Source: Datisca glomerata
Taxonomy: Eukaryota; Streptophyta; Magnoliopsida; Cucurbitales; Datiscaceae
Assembly (NCBI GenBank): GCA_003255025.1
Contig: QANY01008211.1
Coordinates: 607,743 to 671,742 of the forward strand
Length of the DNA: 64,000 bases
Reading direction: 5' to 3'
The notes under the pieces were generated by a model. The model ran no database searches and had not been told where the DNA came from. It worked only from the letters and a program-made list of their open reading frames with translations. Of this stretch, positions 37,708 to 47,651 are shown in pieces. Within the stretch, counting starts at the first letter, position 1. Each line of letters starts with the position of its first letter. The position numbers were made by a program, and so were the translations under genes.

Positions 37708-37749
37708 TTTTTTTGGGTAATATATTTTTTGCTTTTTGACCAAAAAAAG
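37708..37749 (+). mobile_element. LINE copy 7: ~42-bp insertion of only the 3' tail
   Basis: Only the very end of the LINE 3' UTR is present (TTTTTTGGGTAATATATTTT then GCTTTTTGACCAAAAAAA). It is flanked by ACTGAAAATTCACATTG on the left and TTCACAATATTGATG on the right, at the same satellite position as the longer copies. This is an extreme 5' truncation, as expected from aborted target-primed reverse transcription. Confidence 0.8.
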
Positions 37750-38305
37750 TTCACAATATTGATGAATATTGATATGGTAATGAGACTTCGCATTTGAATA
37801 TAGGAAACTATATTATATAAAATTAGAAAATTAAACAATTCTTACCGTCGGAAGACTTTTGTACATTAGTAGTTTTGTTATATATGTCTTAGATCTAAAA
37901 AACTAATTATTAATATACTAAAAATTCATGTTATTGATGAGTTTTGGTATGTTAATGATATTTCTTCAGACGTAGTTAAGAAACTATTTTAAAAAAATTA
38001 AAATATTAAACAATTCTTACCATCGGAAATTACATTAGTAGCTTCGTTGAAAATGTCTTAGAGCTCCAAAACTAAGGTATTATTGTATTGAAAATTCACA
38101 TTATTGATGAATATTGATATGGCAATGAGATTTCTTTGGATTGGAATATAAGAAACTATTTTACACAAAAATAGAATATTAATCAATTCTTACCGTCGAA
38201 AGACATACGTTACTAGTTTCGTTAAAAATGTCGTAGAGCTCCAAAATTGATTTATTAATATACTGAAAATTCATAGCATTATTGTACTAAAAATTCACAT
38301 TGTTG
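37750..38305. repeat. Satellite B array, run 7
   Basis: Landmarks at 37750, 37925, 38095, 38270 and a 24-bp partial unit at 38294 (periods 170-175 bp). The run ends TTCACATTGTTG at the 5' end of LINE copy 8. Confidence 0.92.
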
Positions 38306-39080
38306 TTCTCTCTATATTCTCCTAGAGCTTCTCTCTCTAGGCTCCTAGAGTTTCTAGGTTTCCGTGCTCATGGTAATTCTGATTCTAGATCTAATCCTGT
38401 GTTTGGAGTTGGTTTGATCGTGTTTAAGGAGGATGGTTGAGACTAGGCATGAGGCTATGCATGGTGTGCATGTTGTTCATGGTGTGCATGAAGGCCAAAG
38501 CTCATTGGGCATTGGTTCCAATGTCACTCTTCCATTGAAAGTTGGTTCCGTAAGGTTGAACTAATGGCCAAAACACCATGGGAGATCTTCTAAATATAGA
38601 GGCCCTGTGGAAATCCCTAAAGAAGTATGACATGTTTTAGTAACTGAAGGAGACAACATTAAAGTTGCTGATGTTAACGCCTCACCGAGCTATGGGGAGG
38701 AATCTCGTGAACTTGTACTTCATTTGGAAGGATTCGATGGTAATATCGAGGGGAACAAGATTTCCCTGCTTACCCTCACCTATCACTAACTCTAATTCTA
38801 AAGGTAAGGACATTTTAGAGAATATGTGTACGTTGCCATTACTGGCTCTACGAAGAAACATGATAACAACTCTAAACCCTCACCTAATTCTAAAGGTAAG
38901 GACATTATAAAGAGTCTGTCCATACTGCTGACCCTGTGAAACCTCGCTAGGTTGATAGAGTTAAGCAAATTAATGTGCCTTTTAAAGTTCTTGAGGAAAA
39001 ACCGATTAAGGATGCTTCTAGTGGGAAATATCGTATTCATGATACTATCATTCAGGAGGGTTTGAAGATGTGGAAAAGGT
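38306..39080 (+). pseudogene. LINE copy 8: 5' UTR and ORF1 N-terminal part
   Basis: Starts with the pyrimidine-rich 5' end CTCTCTATATTCTCCTAGAG shared with copy 4, at the satellite B site. The 5' UTR is ~127 bp. ORF1 starts at ATG 38433 (MVETRHEAMHGVHVVHGVHE, which includes a small HGVH repeat) and stops at the codon after GSVRLN, about 38563. It stays readable in other frames to a block like VDRVKQINVPFKVLEEKP at about 38950, and further towards MWKRLKN. ORF1 of plant LINEs encodes an RNA-binding protein. The copy is cut at about 39080 by copia B; the rest would lie beyond the right edge of the window. Confidence 0.8.
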
Positions 39081-40195
39081 TGAAAAACGCGGCACACATG
39101 CGTCAGAGGCGTGATGGCTTTTAAAAAATTATTAAAATGAATCGTATGTTTTTCGATAAAACAAAAATAAGTGTGACGCAATGATTTCTAAAATAAAAAC
39201 TTTTATTAAAAAACTTTTTTCAATCAGAATCCATTATATATTTATATATTAAATCTAAAACATACATGGATAGGAATCATATACCTCTTATAGTCTATAT
39301 CAAGCGTCCTCGCAAACAGTCATGCGTTCCCACGAATAAAGAGCTTCGAGATCCATACCAAGATCTTTCAAGCCAATCCTCAAACACAATAGAACGTGTG
39401 TGGGCACGTAGAATAATCGAAGACACTTTTTCTGTCTCTAGATCTACTCAAGACATGAGATCTAGAGATTTACTAAGAATGATTAATTTTGTGAGACAAT
39501 CCTCTAAGAGAATACAATGATAATTCTTTCAGAGTTTTTTGATTAACTTTTTAATCACAGAGAAAATTCACATTGATAGCAATTCTGTTCTTCACTCTCT
39601 ATCAACATTGAGGCCAATAGAATAATATCAATATATTTTCTAGATAATGGCGTATCATATTTTTAGGGATAAACTGAAAATAACATTTAATTTTAAAATT
39701 ACCATTGTAGTGGGACCCACTATAATTTGTGCACAACTGCAGTACCACACGGCACTCCAGTTGCCGTGAGCTATCACAGTACCTCATGGCACTGTGTGCC
39801 ACGGCACTACCGTAGTGTCGTGTGGCACTATTGTTGTGCCGTGCAACACTACAGTACTGCACCCCCGCTACTGTAGTGCCAAGTGACACTACAGTAGTTC
39901 ATGTCAATCTCTCACTCTCAATCAGTGATTGACACATGGTAATTAGTACGAATTAAATATTTATTTTAATCAGATAAATTTTTAGATATCAGTTAATTCA
40001 AAATTAACATACATGATTATCATTTTCAACTAACTTATTTGTTAGTTTAAAAATAACAGATTTAGTTTATTCAAATTATTATCTAATAATAAATTATAAT
40101 TATGTAACTTCATAAATTAGATATTCTATCTCACTTATCGACAATTGAAAAATTAATCATATAATTGTTTATATATATATATATATACATATATG
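39081..40195 (-). repeat. Copia B 3' LTR, distal half
   Basis: Collinear with the partial 5' LTR at 63122-64000 (shared blocks GGCTTTTAAAAA, TTTTGATAAAACAAAAATAAG and CATATACCTCTT) and with the right half of the solo LTR. It contains a cluster of short palindromes at 39690-39900, including CTACTGTAGTG (39868-39878) paired with CACTACAGTAG (39887-39897). It ends in an (AT)n tract (40170-40193) where the viral cluster begins. Open frames at 39266-39520 and 39602-39889 are LTR sequence, not genes. Confidence 0.9.
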
Positions 40196-40317
40196 TAATC
40201 TGTTCATCAGGGGCTGATGTATCAGCTTCTATTTGGTTAGCTTTAGGGACCTAGGTAAGACCTCTTAGATACGTAAATCCCGAGGGTAGAGTGATTGTAG
40301 AGGCGAAAGGGAGAAAC
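40196..40317 (+). other. Inverted viral leader fragment at the left edge of the cluster
   Basis: This matches the reverse complement of 47755-47870, which is the leader between primer site and ORF1, but here it lies on the opposite strand from the adjoining sequence. The conserved core includes GGGACCTAGGTAAGACCTCT (about 40246-40265) and ACGTAAATCCCGAGGG (about 40271). It joins the minus-strand block at about 40317 near AAATATCCCCACCAGG. Confidence 0.8.
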
Positions 40318-41274
40318 AACAAATATCCCCACCAGGTTTGGCAAACAGTATGAACTATGCAGATATTGAAGTAGACACAGTTAAGGAACAGTAATTATCC
40401 CCACAAGGTTTGGCTTTGATACCAAAAGGCGCGGAATCGAACAATATTTAAGAGGGGGGTATTAAGAGGCAAGAAGATAAACAGTAAAAACTGTATTAAT
40501 AAATAGTAAAAATAGTTATTGTATTATGGTGTAAGATTAAAGACTTACACAAACAGAGTTTATTGGCAACAATAAACTAGTGCTCCCGCTCACTAATTTA
40601 CGTTGAAAAAAAAGAAGAAAAGATTTACAAAAGAGGAGTAGAAGAAGAAAGATTTGTTTCACAAAACAGGTTTTAGCTCTCAAATAGTAAGAGTTGTAAA
40701 ACGAGTTCTTCTTCACAAATGAGAGAGGCTACCTATTTATAGCTAAGGAAAGTGAAGTTCACCGGGAACCATTCACTGACCTGAACTATTCTATTCTACA
40801 AAAGTAAAAACATTTTACATTTCTACTTTTGACTAAGAATAGTAAAACGCATGAATAGTTTCCTAATTATTTGACAACTTCGTACAATAATTATAGAATA
40901 AGACAAAAATGTAAAGATTCCTCGATAATTATTATCTTGGTCTTCGTGTCTTCATATTACTTTGTCATGATTGCTTGTGGTTGAAATGTCATTGATACTG
41001 TTGCACATTGGATCCCTTGATAATTGCTATCTTGGATTCTTGTGTCTTTTTTGATTTGTTGGAGAAATCATAATTACTGTCTGGAAAGTTTATTGTGACT
41101 TATTGCCATTGTTTGCTTCTCTTGAAGATCATTATGATCGTTGCATTGTGTTGAGTTGTCATTATGATCAATTGATTCTTGGATCTTATTATAACACTGG
41201 CATTTTGCCAAAGACAAATCCGTTTGTTTACTGGTTAATTCATATCTGTTCATTATCATTAGGATCAATACTTT
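40318..41274 (-). promoter_or_regulatory. Viral intergenic region, unit 1: promoter, polyA signal, primer-binding site
   Basis: Noncoding region downstream of ORF2. On the minus strand it has a TATA box (TATAAATA, 40734-40741). About 180 nt downstream is AATAAACTC (about 40565), the likely polyadenylation signal in the terminal redundancy. A primer-binding site TGGTATCAAAGCC (40412-40424) resembles the initiator tRNA-Met complement. The TATA-to-primer-site distance is 310 nt. In pararetroviruses this region drives the terminally redundant pregenomic RNA and minus-strand DNA priming. Confidence 0.82.
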
Positions 41275-42460
41275 TGAATAGGACCTTCAATTGTTGATGG
41301 GTAATTGATTGACTCTGCAGGTGATTCAGAGTCTGGTTTAGTATGGTCCTCTAAAAGTTGAAGTAGAATTAATTATTCTTCTAATTTGAGTTTTAGGCTT
41401 GGTGACCTTTGATTTACCCTTCGAATAGGGTTTGGACTTCAAGATTGGATTTAGAAGAATTTGGACTGGATAGTTTTATTTGTGGGGCTAGGTCAATGGG
41501 CTTATCAATTTTTAATGGAGCTTGGATAAAGGGATTTGCTAGTCTCATATTGGGTTGGATACTTGCAAATTCATGGTTGATGGATGCAATAATTTTATGG
41601 GTATTCAATTTATTCCACCATTTAGTATAATATGGTCTGGTGTGGATTTTATTTTCAACCAGTATTGCCATTTCAAAATTCAAGGTATTCTGTATTTCTT
41701 TGTAAAATAAAGTATTTGGGGAAACGAAGCCTCAATTGATAAGGGCTTGTAATCCTCTAAAAATAAATTGAAACATTGTTGTAAATTGATTGGAAAAAGT
41801 TCCAAGGTAAATCCATGAATGGACCACCATTTTAAGAACCATCTTGGGAAATCAATTTTGCAATTGTTGTCAAATTTTAAAAATAAAAAATGAGAGAAAT
41901 CACTATTCTAATACAAGAAAATATTGTGCCATGCATCAATATAGTCAAAATAATTATATTATTTTTTGTTTAAATTGTTTTGAAATTTGAAGGATGGATT
42001 CTCCAATCCTCCATAGTTATGATTATGAGGATAAAAAAAGAATGGTAAATGATTATTTCTTCAGAATTTCTGATCGGACTAATTTTTATGGATTCTGTTT
42101 CTAAGAGAATGTTTCTGTAGAAACTAAGGTTTTTGTTATTATGTCCAGGGATAGTGGAATTTAGGAATGAAATTGGCTTTGGAAATTTGAGTAAGATCGT
42201 TCAAATAAGCAAATTGAGGCTCAATATGAAAGAGATTTTCACTGGCTTTTTTTTTGAAAATCAAATGATGAATTCTTGTATCTTGAAATTAATTGGGCAT
42301 TGAAGGACATTGGGAATGGGTTAAATTGATTGGTGATTGAGTTTTTTGGATCCAAGCATTGTTGATTGGGCTTGGTTAGGAGTAGAAGACTCCTCTTGGA
42401 TTTGGGCCTTAAGGGCCAATTGTAGAGTTGAAGACTCTTCTATTTTTGAAACATTTATCA
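41275..42460 (-). pseudogene. Viral ORF2 remnant, unit 1
   Basis: A badly degraded version of the downstream ORF that is better preserved at 48767-50148 and 54002-55381. It is recognisable by LALKAQIQEESSTP (about 42395), an IYHSF-type block, a WRIHPSNFKT-type block and the C-terminal part near 41330. The frame is broken by many stops. The function of this second ORF is not known to me; I infer homology only from collinearity with the other two copies. Confidence 0.7.
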
Positions 42461-42960
42461 CATATTTTGAGAAAGTGATATTGATTCCTTTTATCAAGAA
42501 TTTCACAGCATGCTTAAGGCAGTTTTGAAATTCATTAGGCATGATGAAGAAAGTTCCTTTTAGTATCAAAAACTCTCTTATTGTTTTATTTGAAAATTCA
42601 ATTTCAGAATTTACTTGTCTCAATAGATTTTCAGTTAAAATTTCATTATAACAGATTTCGTTATTTTTGTAAAAACCTATTTTCATACTTTTCTTATACC
42701 ATTGAATTAATGTTGTATTGGAGTCATAGTTCAACCTAACATGATCTAAAATTTCATCCAATTCATCAGTCCAGCAATATTTTGGATATTTAAATCCATA
42801 ATTAATGGATGTGAGTTTTGAACAAAAAGCGATCGTTTTGCTATTAAGCTTCTTGATTTTAAAATAATTTTGATTAAATACTATGGACTTTACCTTCCTA
42901 TATTCTAATAGTCCAGGTTTCTTAAACTGTCCTATTGCAGAATCTTGGTATGGTTTCCTA
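42461..42960 (-). other. ~0.5-kb segment present only in unit 1
   Basis: Lies between the end of RNase H and the LALKAQ block of ORF2. It is open on the minus strand as part of a 246-codon frame (42321-43061). The peptide contains PKYCWTDELDEILDHVRLNY and later FSNKTIREFLILKG. The other two viral copies join RNase H to ORF2 directly, with an overlap. It may be a viral region deleted in the other copies or a foreign insert in unit 1. I do not recognise a domain. Confidence 0.55.
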
Positions 42961-44604
42961 CAAAAGATTACAAATAAGGGGATCATGAATTTAATTATTA
43001 ATACATTATATAAATTAAGTATTGAAATCAAAATTGCTATAAATAGATTGTTACCTGGCAAAACTTTGTTTGGAGGGAATCTCGAAACATGTTTTGTAGA
43101 TTTATAATTAATAAATTTTTGATTTATTAAGTTAAATTGTATGAAATAAATTTCAAATTCTAGAAATCTATTTTTTGATTGAAATATTTTGATTCTTTTT
43201 GCAAAGATAACTAAAATGTTTTATTTTATTATCTTGGCAAATAATTCGAGGTATTTTCAGTATTGTTTGTCATATTTAAAGGAAATGTTATTAATGTAAA
43301 CAATCAAGAAATTCAACCAGTATTGTTTACTAAGAATGCAATCAATTAATAATTGATTAAAGAATTCTACCATTATATTCTGAAATTTACTTGGAGCAAA
43401 TTTAAGATCAAATAGTATTAGTTTCCATTTATAATGAACATATATAATTTTGTATTTATCAATCTTATTTATCTGAATTTTTCAAAATCTAAATTTTATG
43501 TCAAACTTAGAGAATGCAACAGCTTCTCTAAATCTGTTGATTAAGTCCCTTTTGTTTATTGGATATTTTATCCATTCCAAAACATTGTTAAGGGGCTTGT
43601 AATTGATTACTAAATAAAGAATTCTTTGTTCAAAGATTTGTTCTTGAAGAACAGTATCTTGAAGATGTTCTTCAATCCTTTTAGATTCAAAAACAGAAAA
43701 AAAAATAAATTTTAATTTAATAGGTTCATCTATAGGATAAGTAATTATCCCATCATATTTTATTGTAAAAGGATACAACAAATAAATGAATGGTAAACCT
43801 ATAATTATTTTATCAATCATATTTTTTACTAAGACGAATGATGTTTTAAAACATACATTGTCTTGACAATTATGAACTTTGGGTATTTCATATTTGATAT
43901 ATATATATATATGAGTACCATTGGCAGAAGACAAAGATTCTTTTGTATTCTTGAAGTACTTGGGAGGAGCTAGTCCTTTCTGCATACAATTCAAATCTAC
44001 TTTTGAATAAACAAGAGCCGTTGTTGTGAAATCAAAATCTTGAATTACTATTCTGACCATTATATACCATTTCTTGATTTTGATATAATTAAGTGTTTGG
44101 ATAAAATTAACATTATTTTGATTGTTGATAATAGGTTCTTCAACTTTATTAATTGAAATTGGGAATCTACTAGGTTTTCCTAGTCTACAAGATCCATAAT
44201 TTTAATTAAACTTTTTATTAAAAGATTTAATTTAATATTTTTAATTTCGCTCTGAAGTTCTTGTAGGATAACTTCTTTTTTCTTTCCTTTACCCATATTG
44301 AATTTTTTAAGGGTTTGCGAAACGCTTTAGACTTAGTATTTTCTTTTAAAATTACTTTCCTAAGTCTTTCTAGGAATTCTGGATTTTTAATTTTTCTATT
44401 TAAATCCAACAAGAGATTTTCTTCTTGTTCTTTATTTGGAACATTAAATTTTTGACAACTATCCCTACACCTCATAGAGATGTTAGGAGAATTACTGTCA
44501 CACCTGGAAGAGTTTGATTTCGAGGATTTAGGGTATTCAAATTCTCCTAAATCATCACTATCACTCTCATAGTGTTCTATTGACTCTACGATTCTAAACA
44601 ATTC
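42961..44604 (-). pseudogene. Viral protease-RT-RNase H remnant, unit 1
   Basis: Read from 44604 down. An acidic linker and a Lys-rich segment come first (44227-44601). The aspartic protease region follows (43482-44060); the catalytic triplet position reads YSK in ALVYSKVDLNC, so the active Asp is lost. RT continues with VINYKPLNNVLEWIKYPI and VAFSKFDIKF, then runs through stops; the YIDD equivalent reads YINN (about 43275). The RT thumb and most of RNase H are deleted. RT sequence ending near FEIYF joins RNase H C-terminal sequence (INQKF) at about 43130. In intact caulimovirids this part of the polyprotein processes and replicates the genome; this copy cannot. Confidence 0.82.
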
Positions 44605-47600
44605 TTATTTTTCTTCATTAAAGATTTTTAATTGATTGATTTTGTCTTTAACTTGATAAGTTTTAGAAGAATGACCATTCTGGCCATATTTAAAATACTT
44701 AAGTTTATTTTTATCAAAAGAATATTTATAGGTTTTTCTCCTAGAATAAATTTTATTCTTGGAAAAACGTTTGTCAAAATTTTTGTTCTTTGAAAAATAT
44801 TGGTTAAAAATCTTATCCTTATTCTTATGGTATTTACTCCTATCAGGCTTGTGAGACCTTCTAGGTTTTGAATGGAAATTTTTCTGAATAAGGGGTAAAC
44901 CATATTGCTCACAAGAATTGCCTAATTCATATTCTATAGTTTTATTTTTCATATCAGTGCATATTCCAAAAGCTTCCTTTTGTATTGTAGTAATAATCGT
45001 ACAATAGGTAAGACTATCATAGTCTATGTTTCCTAGGTTATTACTAAGGACTATTCTTATTTTTTGTGTGTATAAAATAAATTTTTATTTCTAAGAGGGT
45101 TGATTGTTATCATCTCTTGACATTATTTTGGACAAAAATATATTTTTGTACCAATGGATTTTACTTAGGGTTGGACACATAAGTTTGGTTTATTGATTAT
45201 GGATATATGAAGTGATATTACTCGATATTCCAATGAAGTATTTAACTATTGTGTAGAGAAGTGTATTGGTAGCATTAGATATTGTTTCCTGTTGTTTTTC
45301 AATATTTAGTGCTCCTTCAATATTAGTCTTTAATGCTAAAAGGATGGTATTTTTAGATTCTTTTGTCAGATAATTTTTCCACCAGGAACGTAGCATTCCT
45401 GTGAATCCTGTGACTAAAAGATTGACTACCTCATTGTGAAGTAAATTGGGTGTGGTAATGTAGCTGTTAGTTATCATTGTTATGTGTTGAAATTTATTGA
45501 GAACTTCCTGCTTAGAAAGTCCATCAATATTCCATTTGTGCAATTTATCTGTAGAAACAGAAAATTGGTTAACTAAAGAATTTTCATAAATTTGAATATC
45601 AAGAGGAATAGGCTTTTTAGGCCATTTCCTTTCTAATTTATTAATTTCTAAATTTCTATGTGATTCTTCAATATTATGAATGTTTGAAGCTTCACTTATC
45701 GTGGATGATTCATAGGTGGATTATGACCTATGATTTTCTAAATCTAAATTATTGTGTTGATTAATTACCGTTAATTCATGAGGTATATTATTAATAATCT
45801 TTTCACATTTAATTTTAGATGATTCTAAATTTTTAGTTGATTCTTCAATATTATTAATGTTCGAAGATTCACTCATTGTAGACGAATCATAGGTGGACTC
45901 TGACCTATGGTTTTCTGGATCTAAAATATTATCTTGATTGATTAGTTTTAATTCATGAAGTAATTTATCAATCTGTTTATTAAGGGGAACCATATTTGGA
46001 GTGGTTTTTTCCGAAAGATTTTCTTCTAGAGTTTCACTAGATTTAGGTTTATGAAGATCATCAACTTTATTTTCAATTTTGTCTAATTGCTTACCTATTG
46101 TAATTCGACTTTGGTTAGTATAGTTGAGTTGTTCAACTACTTTCTTATTTGGTTCTTCTTCCTTTATAATTTTGAAAGGAGAAACAGTGATTAAAGAATT
46201 TCTATGGTTAATGTCCTCATAGGATGATTTTTTAGTTTCAAAATATTTTAATGTTTCTTCAACTTTGTTAACGTTTGAAGATTCATTAATTGTGAAAGAT
46301 TCATAGGTTGATTCTAACCTATGGTTTTAGAAATTTGAACTACTGTCATCTAATTCTTGAAGTTTATTATTAGTAAGGTTTTCGAATTCTGAACAATTAT
46401 TTTGATTATCAATCATACCAGAATAAGATGATTCATTAGTTTTTAAATTCTTTAATGTTTTTTTAATATTTGAAGATTCATTAATTATGGAATATTCATA
46501 GGTGGGTTCTAACCTATGAATTTCTAATTCAAAGATGCTGTTGTGGTCACTAACATTGACAAATGATTTAATTTCTAAATCTTTGAATTGTTCCTCAATA
46601 CTATTTGAAGGTTCATAGGATTCTGACCTACAAGATTCTTTAATTTTTTGTTTTGAAGAATTATGAATTATGGATGGCTCATAGGTTGATTCTAACATAT
46701 GGTTATCTGATTCTGAGATATTGTCTCTTAAAGATTTTAACCTTCTAAGTATTTTTTCATCAGGAGTTTTCTCATAATGAAGTTAGAAAGGTTTAATGAA
46801 ATATTTATTAGGTTGAGAAGTTTTATGATTAATTAGGATTTTTTCAGGTGGTGAATGACTGACAGTTACCACACTAGAGTCTTCTTTGACCCATTTAGAA
46901 TTGAGAATTATTTTAATAGTTTTCTCATAAATATCTTCGACATAATCAAGGAAATATATGTTAACTTTATATTTTTGCATGAATGCCTTCCATTCAGGAA
47001 ATATGATTTTTCTTTTATCCATATTATATGAATCTTTGAACCTACTACATCTATTAAGATTGGCTGGGTCATCATTATTTAGACTTGCCCGATCTGGTTT
47101 GTATTCTTGCTGTAGAATATTTGGATTAAAATTTTTATAATCTTTTAATTTTTGTTTTGATTTTTAATCCTAAAATCTTGATCATTATTAATAGATGATC
47201 CAGAAAAGGAACTCTTAGGGGTACTAGACTGGTTATACTCCCTAACTTTAGAATTAAAAGATTGGTAATTAATTTTATCAGATTGTTTATTATTAAGGTT
47301 TGTATGAGTTTCTTGGAAACTTATTCCTTTAGGTTCTAGACCTTTAATTTTTAAATTTTTAAATTCTTGTTCTATTTGAATCTTAAAGGATAATTTAGAA
47401 TTGGAATTCTTATTTTTATTGGGTATGTTCCATACCCTATCATTTACTTGATTAAAGTCTTCAGGATGATTTTCTTGATCATCTTAAAGATATTCGAAAT
47501 GATCATTCTGATCATCTCATGGGTATTCAAAATATTTATGATCTACTTGATCATCTGCAAATTCAAAATATTCATCATCCACTATGTTGGATATTGAAGA

Positions 47601-47651
47601 TATTATAGACCTAATGCTAGTAGAAGAACTGCTTCTAGATAACCTACTCAT
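44605..47651 (-). pseudogene. Viral polyprotein N-terminal part (coat/gag-like), unit 1
   Basis: Starts at ATG 47651 with a Ser-rich peptide (MSRLSRSSSSTSIRSIISSI) and then acidic repeats around DDQVDHKYFEYP. Frame changes and stops follow. A segment from 47022 begins MDKRKIIFPEWKAFMQKYKV. Five diverged repeats of the type NHRxESTYxSSxxxESSN come next. A coat-like core (45190-45543) has KWNIDGLSKQEVLNKFQHIT and NLLVTGFTGMLRSWW. A basic region follows, then a zinc-knuckle position where all three Cys are Tyr (KYFKYGQNGHSSKTY, about 44655-44700). In the family this region forms the capsid and nucleic-acid-binding parts. I saw no clear 30K-type movement-protein motif. Confidence 0.8.
45715..46710 (-). 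repeat. Five diverged coding repeats in the viral polyprotein
   Basis: A block encoding roughly NHRxESTYxSSxIxESSN recurs at about 46684, 46501, 46304, 45890 and 45715 (minus strand). The spacings are 183, 197, 414 and 175 nt, i.e. a ~180-200-nt unit with one apparently missing or decayed copy. The peptide is Ser, Glu and Asn-rich, probably disordered. Confidence 0.75.

Noticed and set aside
16446..39080. Functional LINE reverse transcriptase
   Set aside because: Every copy is truncated or carries stops, frameshifts or changed catalytic Asp positions, so none here can encode an active enzyme.
42337..43107. Plus-strand open frames across the viral unit
   Set aside because: They are antisense shadows of the minus-strand viral frames.
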